Of a DNA stretch of 64,000 bases, positions 57,618-64,000 are shown in pieces. Within the stretch, counting starts at the first letter, position 1, and every line of letters begins with the position of its first letter. The position numbers and the translations under genes are program-made. The notes beneath the pieces are model-generated. The model did not search any database, had not been told where the DNA came from, and was given only the letters and a program-made list of their open reading frames with translations. Origin of the DNA: Cyanobium sp. Cruz-8D1 (GTDB lineage: Bacteria > Cyanobacteriota > Cyanobacteriia > PCC-6307 > Cyanobiaceae). The stretch lies in NCBI RefSeq assembly GCF_024345975.1, contig NZ_JAGQCD010000011.1, positions 1-64,000 of the forward strand, given 5' to 3'.

Positions 57618-57890
57618 TCAGCAGCCGCGATTGAGCATCCAGGGACGGGTGCCGCTCTCCTTGAGCCGCTGCTTGCCAGCCACTTCCTTGGTTTCCTTGC
57701 GCACCAGGCGCGGTCCGGATTGTTCCTGCTTCAGCCTGAGCGGGCCGCTGAGCGACATCACAGGCGTGAAGACCCGGACCCCTTCCGCGGTGCAGGACGG
57801 GCAGTTGGTCTCCGTTTGGCGCTCATCAATGCTGCGCCAGACTTCGTAGTTCTCGCAGCCATTGCTGCAGCTGTATTCGTAGACAGGCAT
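57618..57890 (-). CDS. fmdB: FmdB-family zinc-ribbon protein
   Basis: 90 residues. Begins with MPVYEYSCSNGCENYEVWRS and has two Cys pairs, CSNGC and CPSC in TETNCPSCTAEGVRVFTPV, forming the FmdB zinc ribbon. C-terminal part is basic. The family lies next to formamidase genes and has been linked with regulation of amidase expression. The ATG at 57890 starts at the family sequence. A rho-independent terminator lies between it and fmdA, so it may have separate transcription or depend on readthrough. Confidence 0.88.
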   Translation of the reverse strand: MPVYEYSCSNGCENYEVWRSIDERQTETNCPSCTAEGVRVFTPVMSLSGPLRLKQEQSGPRLVRKETKEVAGKQRLKESGTRPWMLNRGC

Positions 57891-57930
57891 GGTGCGAACG
57901 GGGAGAGAAATGAAAGCGGAGCGGTGGCAC

Positions 57931-57960
57931 AAAAGAAAAGGGGCCTGACGTTCAGGCCCC
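57931..57960 (-). terminator. Rho-independent terminator of fmdA
   Basis: Read on the minus strand: GGGGCCTGA, loop ACG, TCAGGCCCC, then TTTTCTTTT. Nine-base GC-rich stem with a U-rich tail, 18 bases past the fmdA stop. It lies upstream of fmdB. Confidence 0.88.
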
Positions 57961-57977
57961 CGCATTCCACTGGCTGA

Positions 57978-59183
57978 TCAGCAGGGGAGAATGTCCTGAT
58001 CGAAGATCGAGGTGGGGATCGCCAGGGTGCAGCAGGCGTTGGGGATGTCAACAATGCCGCTGATCCTGCCTTCCACCGGCGCACAACTCAGCAGCAGGTA
58101 AGCCTGCTCGCCGGTGTAGCCGAACTTCTTGAGGTACTCGATGGCGTTGAGGCAGGCACGCCGGTAGGCGATGTGCACGTCCATGTAGTACTGCTTACCT
58201 TCGAATTCATCGACGGAGATGCCTTCGAACACCAGGTAGTCGGAGTAGTGGGGTTCCACCGGGCTGGTCTTGAACATGGGGTTGACCATCCCATACTTCG
58301 CCATGCCGCCCTTGATGATCTCCACATGGAGATCGAGGTAACCGGACATCTCGATGGCGCCGCAGAAGGAGATCTCCCCATCCCCCTGGGAGAAGTGGAT
58401 GTCACCCATCGAGAGCTTGGCGCCTTCAACATAGACGGGGAAGTAGATCCGCGTGCCCTTGGTGAGGTTCTTGATGTCGCAGTTGCCGCCGTGCTCCCTG
58501 GGCGGCACAGTACGGGCCGCTTCGTTGGCCACCCGCTCGAACTCGCTGGAGGGGAGGGTGCCGAGGATGGCGCTGTTGGGGTTGGGCAGGGCCGCCAGCA
58601 CCGGCTCGCTGCCGGAGAGGCCGGCGCCGTAGGTGCGGCGGTCGGGGGCGGTCTGCACCAGTTCCGTCTCGCGTCGGTTCCACTCATTGAGCAGCTCCTG
58701 GGAAGGGGCGCAGCCGATCAGACCCGGGTGGGTGATGCCCGCGAAGCGCACACCGGGAATGTGGCGGGAGGAGGTGTAGATGCCTTCCAGATCCCAGATC
58801 GCCTTGGCGGCCTTGGGGTAGTGATCGGTGAGGAAGCCACCACCGTTCTCCTTGGCAAAGATACCGGTGAAACCCCATTCGTCCCCCTGCAGGGCACCGA
58901 CATCAAGAATGTCGACCACAAGGATGTCTCCGGGCTGGGCCCCGTTGACCCAGATCGGGCCACTCAGGACGTGGACAACCTCAAGATTGACATCTTCGAT
59001 GTCCTTGGGGTCGTCATTGTTCTTGATCTGGCCATCGGTCCAGTCCTTGCATTCGATCCGGAACACATCACCAGGATTCACCGAGGCCACAGCCGGGATG
59101 TCGGGGTGCCAACGGTTGTGACCGGGCATGTCCTGCTGATCCATCGGCTTGGTGAGATCGACGGAGAAGAGTGTTTTTGGCAT
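57978..59183 (-). CDS. fmdA: Formamidase (acetamidase/formamidase family)
   Basis: 401 residues. Family sequence includes HNRWHPDIPAVASVNPGDVF at the start, NNDDPKDIEDVNLEVVHVLS, GALQGDEWGFTGIF, VRFAGITHPGLIGCAPS, VPPREHGGNCDIKNLTKGT and VEGAKLSMGDIHFSQGDGEI, all typical of bacterial FmdA. It hydrolyses formamide to formate and ammonia. ATG 59183 chosen; the frame to 59213 adds ten non-family residues. A probable NtcA promoter is just upstream, and it follows the urea transporter, consistent with nitrogen scavenging. Confidence 0.95.
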   Translation of the reverse strand: MPKTLFSVDLTKPMDQQDMPGHNRWHPDIPAVASVNPGDVFRIECKDWTDGQIKNNDDPKDIEDVNLEVVHVLSGPIWVNGAQPGDILVVDILDVGALQGDEWGFTGIFAKENGGGFLTDHYPKAAKAIWDLEGIYTSSRHIPGVRFAGITHPGLIGCAPSQELLNEWNRRETELVQTAPDRRTYGAGLSGSEPVLAALPNPNSAILGTLPSSEFERVANEAARTVPPREHGGNCDIKNLTKGTRIYFPVYVEGAKLSMGDIHFSQGDGEISFCGAIEMSGYLDLHVEIIKGGMAKYGMVNPMFKTSPVEPHYSDYLVFEGISVDEFEGKQYYMDVHIAYRRACLNAIEYLKKFGYTGEQAYLLLSCAPVEGRISGIVDIPNACCTLAIPTSIFDQDILPC

Positions 59184-59211
59184 CGAGAAACCGAGGCGCA
59201 ATGTCCTCTCC

Positions 59212-59253
59212 ATCCAAAAGGATGACCTGCGGCTCGAAAGTGCCTATTGCTAC
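59212..59253 (-). promoter_or_regulatory. Probable NtcA-activated promoter of fmdA
   Basis: On the minus strand GTAGCAATAGGCAC (59253-59240) is one base from GTA-N8-TAC. It is followed after exactly 22 bases by TTGGAT (59217-59212), one base from the TAN3T -10 form. Transcription would start about 22 bases before the ATG. Motif-based prediction. Confidence 0.5.
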
Positions 59254-59347
59254 CGAATGTCGGCAGCCCAGGAGCTGCCTATGGGATTGAAATAGGAATG
59301 ATTATCAAGGCTGACCAAGACTTCATGCTGCTTGTCCATCAGAGCAA

Positions 59348-59842
59348 TCAGGTGTCATCGAAATCACCTTTGCGGCACAGATTGTCTTTCAGTCGTGAGA
59401 CCCAGCCACTGGGTTCAAGCGTTCCAGTCTTTTCCGTCCGGCCATCATAATGGAACAGGAACTGCCAGCGATCCTTGACTGGGAATGTTCTCTTCGCATT
59501 GAGATCACTGATCGGATCACCGTAGATATTGTCATAGGATTGCCAGCCCGACTCTCCCTTGATGCTGCAGATCACCGTGACTTCATACATCTGACCCTTG
59601 GCCCCATCGGCCTCTGTTGTGATCGTCACAACACCCTTGTGCAGGCCATTGGCGATGCCTGGGGTGAAGGCTCTGACGAGCTCCACGCGGCTTCCATCAA
59701 CACTGACCAGCAGGTCGCCCGGCTTGGCGTTCTGGATGGCCACCTCCTTGGACGTGGCGCCACAGCCGGCCAGGGCCACGCCCAGACAGGCCAGCCATCC
59801 CGCCAGGTGCTTCCGGGACCGGCCCCCCACAGCGTCGGACAA
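59348..59842 (-). CDS. Lipoprotein of unknown function
   Basis: 164 residues. Lipoprotein signal GWLACLGVALAGCG (lipobox LAGC, Cys about 27). The mature part is beta-rich: KPGDLLVSVDGSRVELVRAF, VTITTEADGAKGQMYEVTVI, then CSIKGESGWQSYDNIYGD and WQFLFHYDGRTEKTG. No family recognised. It lies downstream of the PabC-like gene on the same strand with a 27-base gap, and ends 164 bases before fmdA. Confidence 0.65.
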   Translation of the reverse strand: MSDAVGGRSRKHLAGWLACLGVALAGCGATSKEVAIQNAKPGDLLVSVDGSRVELVRAFTPGIANGLHKGVVTITTEADGAKGQMYEVTVICSIKGESGWQSYDNIYGDPISDLNAKRTFPVKDRWQFLFHYDGRTEKTGTLEPSGWVSRLKDNLCRKGDFDDT

Positions 59843-59869
59843 GGTGGATAGATCGACTCTGGGGCCAAC

Positions 59870-60742
59870 CTATGACGACGCCAGCAGCCGCTCCCACAGG
59901 CCCTCGATCCCGCTCGGCGGGGGCAGATCATGGCCCTCGCAGCGGCGGATCGGCCGGTAGCCCAGGCTGTTGATCAGCAGGGCCCCCTCGCTGGCCAGCA
60001 GGTCGGCGACGGCGACGTCGCCCTCCCGCGCCAACCCCAGGGCCAGGCCCCGGCCCCGCATCACCCCCGGCAGGCAGCCGCTGGCCAGGGGCGGTGTGAT
60101 CCACTCGCCGTTGAGGCGCACGAGCAGGTTGGCGCTGGTGCCGCAGCAGAGGTCGCCGCCACCTCCCAGCAGCAGGGCATCGTCGGCGCCGGCGGCCCGG
60201 GCCTCCCGCCGGGCCTGGATGGCGCCGGCGTAGGCGAAGGTCTTGCAGCGGCCCACCAGGCTGTCGGGGTTGCGGCGCTCCAGACCGCTGACGATCACCG
60301 CCACCGGCGCGCTGGGGCGCGTCCAGGGGCTCAGCTGCAACCAGAAGCGCGGCCGCCCCTGGGGTTCGCCCGACCCCGGCAGGGCAAGGCCCCGCCCGGC
60401 GCCGCTCCCCCGGCTCCAGTTGAGCCGCAGGGCGCCATCGCCGCGGAGACCGCTGCGGGCCACGGCCTCCGCCAGCAGCGGCAGCACCCGATCGGCGCCG
60501 GGGGGAGGTTCCATACCCAGACTGGCGGCCGAGGCCTGCCAGCGCGCCAGGTGCTCCGCCAGCAGCCGGGGGCGCCCCGCCTGGACCAGCACCGTCTCAA
60601 ACAAGCCATCGGCCAGCAGCAGGCCCCGGTCGCTCAGGGGCAGACTGAGGTGGTCCGGGTCGCCCCAGGTTCCTTCCGGCGCTGGCGCATCGATCCAGGC
60701 GATGGCCCTGGGGCCCGGGCCGCTGGCGCCGCCGCCGCTCAT
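59870..60742 (-). CDS. Class IV aminotransferase, aminodeoxychorismate-lyase type
   Basis: 290 residues. SLPLSDRGLLLADGLFETVL is the PabC/BCAT class IV entry, catalytic Lys in LVGRCKTFAYAGAIQARREA (about residue 165) and DDALLLGGGGDLCCGTSANL with later GCLPGVMRGRGLALGL. Its start overlaps the PabB-like stop by four bases. This pairing is the p-aminobenzoate/folate pattern, so lyase activity on aminodeoxychorismate is likely; branched-chain or D-amino-acid aminotransferase activity is the alternative. Confidence 0.82.
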   Translation of the reverse strand: MSGGGASGPGPRAIAWIDAPAPEGTWGDPDHLSLPLSDRGLLLADGLFETVLVQAGRPRLLAEHLARWQASAASLGMEPPPGADRVLPLLAEAVARSGLRGDGALRLNWSRGSGAGRGLALPGSGEPQGRPRFWLQLSPWTRPSAPVAVIVSGLERRNPDSLVGRCKTFAYAGAIQARREARAAGADDALLLGGGGDLCCGTSANLLVRLNGEWITPPLASGCLPGVMRGRGLALGLAREGDVAVADLLASEGALLINSLGYRPIRRCEGHDLPPPSGIEGLWERLLASS

Positions 60743-62055
60743 ACCAGGGCCTCCAGCAGCGGTTCGATCTTCCAGCCCATCTCCCGGGCCTCCCCCGCCG
60801 GGTCGGAGTCGGCGACGATGCCGCCGCCGGCATGCAGCCGCAGGCGACGGCCCTTCTGCAACAGGGTGCGGATGAGGATGCTGCTGTCGAAGCCGCCATC
60901 GGCCTCGAGGTGAAACAGGGAGCCGCAGTAGGGGCCCCGCGGCACCGGCTCGAGCCGGTTGAGGCGCCGGCAGGCGCGCACCTTGGGGGCGCCGGTGATC
61001 GAGCCCCCCGGCCAGCAGGCCCGCAGCAGGTCCACCAGGCCGCGGCCGGCGGCGAGCCGGCCCATCACCACCGAGGTGAGGTGATGCACATGGGCGTAGC
61101 TCTCCAGCCCCAGCAGCTGGGGCACGTGCACCGACCCGGGCACACAGACCCGGCCCAGGTCGTTGCGCAGCAGGTCGACGATCATCACGTTCTCGGCTCG
61201 GTCCTTGGGGTCGCAGATCAGGGCGGCGGCACTGGCGGCATCGGCGTCGGGGTCGCCGTGGCGCGGCCGGGTGCCCTTGATCGGCCGCGTCTCCACCCGC
61301 CCATCGGGGTGCAGGCGCAGGAAGCGCTCAGGGGAGGCCGAGATCACGGCCTCCTCGCCGGCGATCGCCAGGCCCGCGAAGGGGGCCGGCCCGTGCCGGA
61401 CCAGGCGGCTATAGAGCGTCAGCGGATCGGCCCGCGCTGGCCGCAAGCTCTCGCAGCAGGCCGTGAGGTTGGCCTGAAACAGATCACCGGCGGCGATCCA
61501 CTGCCGCAGGATCCGCACCTGCCCGGCGTAGTCCTCCGGGGAGGTGTGCCAGCGCCAGTCGCCCGGCGCGATGCCGGCCCCATCGGCCGGGCACTCCCCA
61601 GTCGCAGTCACCGCCGCGACCGTGGCCGGATCCTCCAGCAAGCGCACCATGGCCGCCAACCGGGCGGGGTCGCGGCCCTCGAGCCAGAGCCGCTGCTCGC
61701 CCCGATCGAAATGGATCAGGGGGTCGTGGCGGGCCGCCCACAAGCTGGCCATGTCGGAGAGCTGCCAGTGGTCGGAAGGCTCCACCCAGGCCCCGGCCTC
61801 GTAACCGAGCCAGCCCAGCCACGGCCCCCCCTGGCGCTCCAGGTCCGCCAGGACGGCGAAGGGATCGCCCGCCCCTGGGGTGCCCGGCAGGCCCCGGCAG
61901 ACCACCCGGGCCACCGGATCCACCCCAAGCACGCCGCGGCTGCCGAGGCGGCTGCCGTCGCCATCGAGCAGCACCAGCCCGTCCTGGCCGAAGCGCGCCG
62001 CCAGCACCCGGGCCAGGGAGCGGGGCTCCAGCCACGGAAGCGGCACGCTCTTCAA
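60739..62055 (-). CDS. pabB: Aminodeoxychorismate synthase component I (PabB-like)
   Basis: 438 residues of the chorismate-binding fold. Marks: [20 protein letters not shown] (about 165-185), [92 protein letters not shown] and [20 protein letters not shown]. Uses chorismate and ammonia (via PabA) to form aminodeoxychorismate. The glutamine amidotransferase partner is not in the window. Overlaps the queC stop by four bases and PabC-like start by four. Confidence 0.9.
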   Translation of the reverse strand: MKSVPLPWLEPRSLARVLAARFGQDGLVLLDGDGSRLGSRGVLGVDPVARVVCRGLPGTPGAGDPFAVLADLERQGGPWLGWLGYEAGAWVEPSDHWQLSDMASLWAARHDPLIHFDRGEQRLWLEGRDPARLAAMVRLLEDPATVAAVTATGECPADGAGIAPGDWRWHTSPEDYAGQVRILRQWIAAGDLFQANLTACCESLRPARADPLTLYSRLVRHGPAPFAGLAIAGEEAVISASPERFLRLHPDGRVETRPIKGTRPRHGDPDADAASAAALICDPKDRAENVMIVDLLRNDLGRVCVPGSVHVPQLLGLESYAHVHHLTSVVMGRLAAGRGLVDLLRACWPGGSITGAPKVRACRRLNRLEPVPRGPYCGSLFHLEADGGFDSSILIRTLLQKGRRLRLHAGGGIVADSDPAGEAREMGWKIEPLLEALV

Positions 62056-62792
62056 CGGGCGGCTCCGGCGCGGATGGCAGCACTGGCCAGATCGGCCCGG
62101 CCGGCGGCGACCAGGGCGGCATCACGGATGCGGCAGCTGTCGCAGCGGCCGCAGGGGAGATCTTCGCCGCTGTAGCAGCTCCAGGTGGCCGCGATCGGCA
62201 CCCCCAGTCGCAGCGCTTCGCGCACGATGGTGGTCTTGTCCCAGGCCACCAGCGGCGCCCAGAGGCGGGCCCCCTGGCCCTGGCGCCCCGCCTTGCTGGC
62301 CAGGTCGGCCAGGCTCTGGAAGGCGGCCAGATAATCGGGGCGGCAATCGGGATAGCCGGAGTAATCCACCGCATTGACCCCGAGCACCAGGCTGCCGGCG
62401 CCACGGGCTTCGGCCAGGCTCAGTCCCAGGGCGATGAACACCGTGTTGCGTCCGGGCACGTAGGTGGTGGGGATCACCCCCTCGACCACACCCCCATCGG
62501 GGACAGGGATGGCCGGATCGGTGAGGGCCGAGCCGCCCCAGGCCGCCAGGTTCACGGCGATCACATGGTGCTCCTCGAGCGCCAGGGCGGCGGCCACCAT
62601 GGCGGCGGCGGCGAGCTCGCGCCGGTGGCGCTGGCCGTAATCAAAGGAGAGGCCGATCACCCGGTGGCCAGCCTCGATCGCCAGGGCGGCGGCGGTGGCC
62701 GAGTCGAGGCCGCCCGAGAGCAGGGCAATCGCTAAAGGCGTCGGAGAGGGGGGAGTGCGCGTGATGGGCCGTTGGGCGCAAGGTGTCCCCAT
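62052..62792 (-). CDS. queC: 7-cyano-7-deazaguanine synthase QueC
   Basis: 246 residues. ATP pyrophosphatase-type loop [20 protein letters not shown] (about residues 20-40), [40 protein letters not shown] and the C-terminal zinc site [14 protein letters not shown] (about 205-220). Converts carboxydeazaguanine to preQ0 in queuosine synthesis. ATG 62792 chosen; longer frames to 62957 are antisense/unrelated. QueE, the preceding step, lies at 63415-64000 with ecotin between. Confidence 0.94.
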   Translation of the reverse strand: MGTPCAQRPITRTPPSPTPLAIALLSGGLDSATAAALAIEAGHRVIGLSFDYGQRHRRELAAAAMVAAALALEEHHVIAVNLAAWGGSALTDPAIPVPDGGVVEGVIPTTYVPGRNTVFIALGLSLAEARGAGSLVLGVNAVDYSGYPDCRPDYLAAFQSLADLASKAGRQGQGARLWAPLVAWDKTTIVREALRLGVPIAATWSCYSGEDLPCGRCDSCRIRDAALVAAGRADLASAAIRAGAAR

Positions 62793-62835
62793 TGTGGAAG
62801 CGGCCGGAGGGGGCGGAAGATGCCATCGTGATTCC

Positions 62836-63384
62836 ATGAGGATCCCCATGGCCCACCCCCTGCGCCGCGCCCGCCTGACGGCGGCCACCGCCAGCGTCAT
62901 CATCACCCTGGCGGGACTGGGGGCTCCGGCCCTGGCCATCCCCCGGCTGGATCTCAAGCCCTACCCACCAGCGGCCGCCGGCCAGACCCGCTGGGTGATC
63001 CAGTTGCCCGGCGTGCTGCCGCCCGGCGCCGATCCGCGCCTCTCCCCCCACCCGAGCGACTGGCGGGTGCAGCTGATCCCCGGCCGGGAGGTGGAGGCCG
63101 ACTGCAACCAGCAGGCCTTCCGCGGCCGCTTCCGCGCCAGCAAACGCAAGGATCTCGGCGTCAGCGTCTACACCGTGAGCGATGTGGGCCCGATGGTGAC
63201 CACCCGGATGGCCTGCCCCCCCGGCCAGGCCAAGCGCACCGTGTTCGTGCCCATGGGCAGCAGGCCCTTCGTGGTGCCTTACGACGCCAGCCGGCCGATC
63301 GTGGTGTACACCCCCAAGGATCTGCAGCTGCGCTGGCGGCTGTGGAAGGCGGAGAAGGTGCAGCAGCCGGCCCAGGCCCTCTGA
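62836..63384 (+). CDS. Ecotin-family serine protease inhibitor
   Basis: 182 residues. A signal peptide ([20 protein letters not shown], cleavage near ALAIP) precedes an ecotin domain: [40 protein letters not shown] (the first Cys), [20 protein letters not shown] (reactive loop and second Cys), and [19 protein letters not shown]. The scissile position, by comparison with Escherichia coli ecotin STMMAC, reads TTRMAC, so P1 is Arg and not Met. Ecotin forms dimers that block trypsin-fold proteases in the periplasm. ATG 62836 or 62848 are both possible. It is divergent from queC. Confidence 0.85.
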   Translation: MRIPMAHPLRRARLTAATASVIITLAGLGAPALAIPRLDLKPYPPAAAGQTRWVIQLPGVLPPGADPRLSPHPSDWRVQLIPGREVEADCNQQAFRGRFRASKRKDLGVSVYTVSDVGPMVTTRMACPPGQAKRTVFVPMGSRPFVVPYDASRPIVVYTPKDLQLRWRLWKAEKVQQPAQAL

Positions 63385-63385
63385 G

Positions 63386-63401
63386 GCCCCAGCGCTGGGG
63401 C
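63386..63401. terminator. Palindromic terminator-like stem between ecotin and queE
   Basis: GCCCCAGCGCTGGGGC is a perfect 16-base palindrome in the 30-base gap between convergent genes (six-base stem, four-base loop). No T-run is seen on either side. Confidence 0.55.
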
Positions 63402-63414
63402 TCGCTCCCCGGCC

Positions 63415-64000
63415 TCAGCGCACCCCCAGCCACTTGTGGCTCTGCAGACTGAGCCGCCAGGCGGGGTTGCGACGCACGTAGGCCACCGCCAGCGCCTCGG
63501 AGCCCGACTCGTCCCAGGCGGGCTGGATCAGGAGTTCGGGGCCGAGAGCGGCGGGCGGGCGCAGGCGGCCGGCCTCGGCAGCCATAGCTTCGGCAAAGGC
63601 CAGGTCGGCCGCGGAGGTCACCACCACCTTGAGCTCGTCGCAGCGAGCCAGGAGGGTGGCGGCCGGGGGGCGGTGGGGCTTGGGGGAGAGGGTGATCCAG
63701 TCGAAGCGGCCGCTGGGCTCCCCCACGCCGCTGGTTTCCAGGTGCAGGGGCAGGCCCGCCGCGGCCAGGGCCGCGCACAGGCCGTCCAGGGGCTGCTGCA
63801 GGGGCTCGCCGCCAGTGATGACCACGAAGGCGGCACCGGCTTTGGCCGCGTCGCGCGCTTCGGCGGCCAAAGCCGCCAGGCTGCGCTGACCATGGGCGCC
63901 CACCGGCCAGGAGTGCTTGGTGTCGCACCAACTGCAGCCCACCGTGCAACCCGCCAGGCGGATGAAGAAGGCGCTGCGGCCTGCATGGAGCCCTTCGCCC
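63415..64000 (-). CDS. queE: 7-carboxy-7-deazaguanine synthase QueE (5-prime end outside the window)
   Basis: At least 194 residues are visible; the start lies beyond position 64000. The radical-SAM motif is CTVGCSWC in FIRLAGCTVGCSWCDTKHSW (CX3CX2C), followed by AKAGAAFVVITGGEPLQQPL and LPLHLETSGVGEPSGRFDWI, TLSPKPHRPP, and the terminal LQSHKWLGVR. It makes 7-carboxy-7-deazaguanine from carboxytetrahydropterin, the step before QueC. Truncation is by the window edge only. Confidence 0.92.
   Translation of the reverse strand, partial: GEGLHAGRSAFFIRLAGCTVGCSWCDTKHSWPVGAHGQRSLAALAAEARDAAKAGAAFVVITGGEPLQQPLDGLCAALAAAGLPLHLETSGVGEPSGRFDWITLSPKPHRPPAATLLARCDELKVVVTSAADLAFAEAMAAEAGRLRPPAALGPELLIQPAWDESGSEALAVAYVRRNPAWRLSLQSHKWLGVR

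Overview
The window looks like a chromosomal segment of a high-GC unicellular cyanobacterium of the Cyanobium / freshwater-marine Synechococcus type. Evidence is the urease plus urtABCDE layout, a NarM-type nitrate reductase maturation protein, cyanobacterial-style NtcA promoters, UrtA as a lipoprotein, several copies of the HIP1-like octamer GCGATCGC, and compact genes with many 1-4 base start/stop overlaps. I see no rRNA, tRNA, CRISPR array or complete insertion sequence.

Layout. 1-1000 is a more AT-rich accessory edge with one clear Nif11-leader RiPP precursor (375-680, minus). 1.0-7.2 kb is a plus-strand run: two small proteins, a methylglyoxal-synthase-like/diacylglycerol-kinase fusion, a metallophosphoesterase, MoaB and an MscS channel. 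7.2-21.1 kb is built around selenium: an oxyanion-type ABC permease and ATPase (7198-9509), then DoxX (interrupted by an in-frame TGA), a cation diffusion facilitator, an SDR, a PLP racemase with a DUF1611 partner, and a ChaN-PDZ protein, followed by the substrate-binding protein of the putative selenate transporter, SelU/MnmH, an oxidoreductase-SelD fusion and a SulP permease. 21.1-24.9 kb is an accessory pair: a multi-domain peptidoglycan enzyme and a membrane/coiled-coil protein. 25.1-32.4 kb has KatG, a DUF1971 cupin, glutaredoxin, a YdeP-type molybdoenzyme and a moaA-mobA-narM operon.

32.6-44.2 kb has a cupin, a PAS-GGDEF-EAL protein, and the conserved ATP-grasp / alpha-E / transglutaminase / DUF2126 set (a predicted peptide ligation or modification system of unknown product), split by glycogen phosphorylase, then a PilZ protein. 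44.2-57.6 kb is the urea unit: ureDABC on minus, ureEF and ureG on plus (with a TrpX-like binding protein and a convergent MlaE/MlaD pair between them), then urtABCDE from a convincing NtcA promoter. FmdA formamidase (its own probable NtcA promoter) and FmdB follow. 57.6-64 kb closes with a lipoprotein, PabC- and PabB-like enzymes, QueC, an ecotin-type protease inhibitor, and QueE cut by the window end.

How the parts work together: urea uptake (Urt) feeds urease, whose Ni metallocentre is assembled by UreDEFG; formamidase adds a second source of ammonia; NarM, MoaA, MobA and MoaB serve molybdenum enzymes including nitrate reductase (the reductase itself is not in the window). The selenium genes form a route from oxyanion uptake through selenophosphate to 2-selenouridine in tRNA, with no sign of selenocysteine machinery. 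The least understood parts, and the best places to look for new biology, are the Nif11 peptide at the left edge, the lysozyme/membrane-protein pair at 21.6-24.9 kb, and the ATP-grasp/alpha-E/transglutaminase set.
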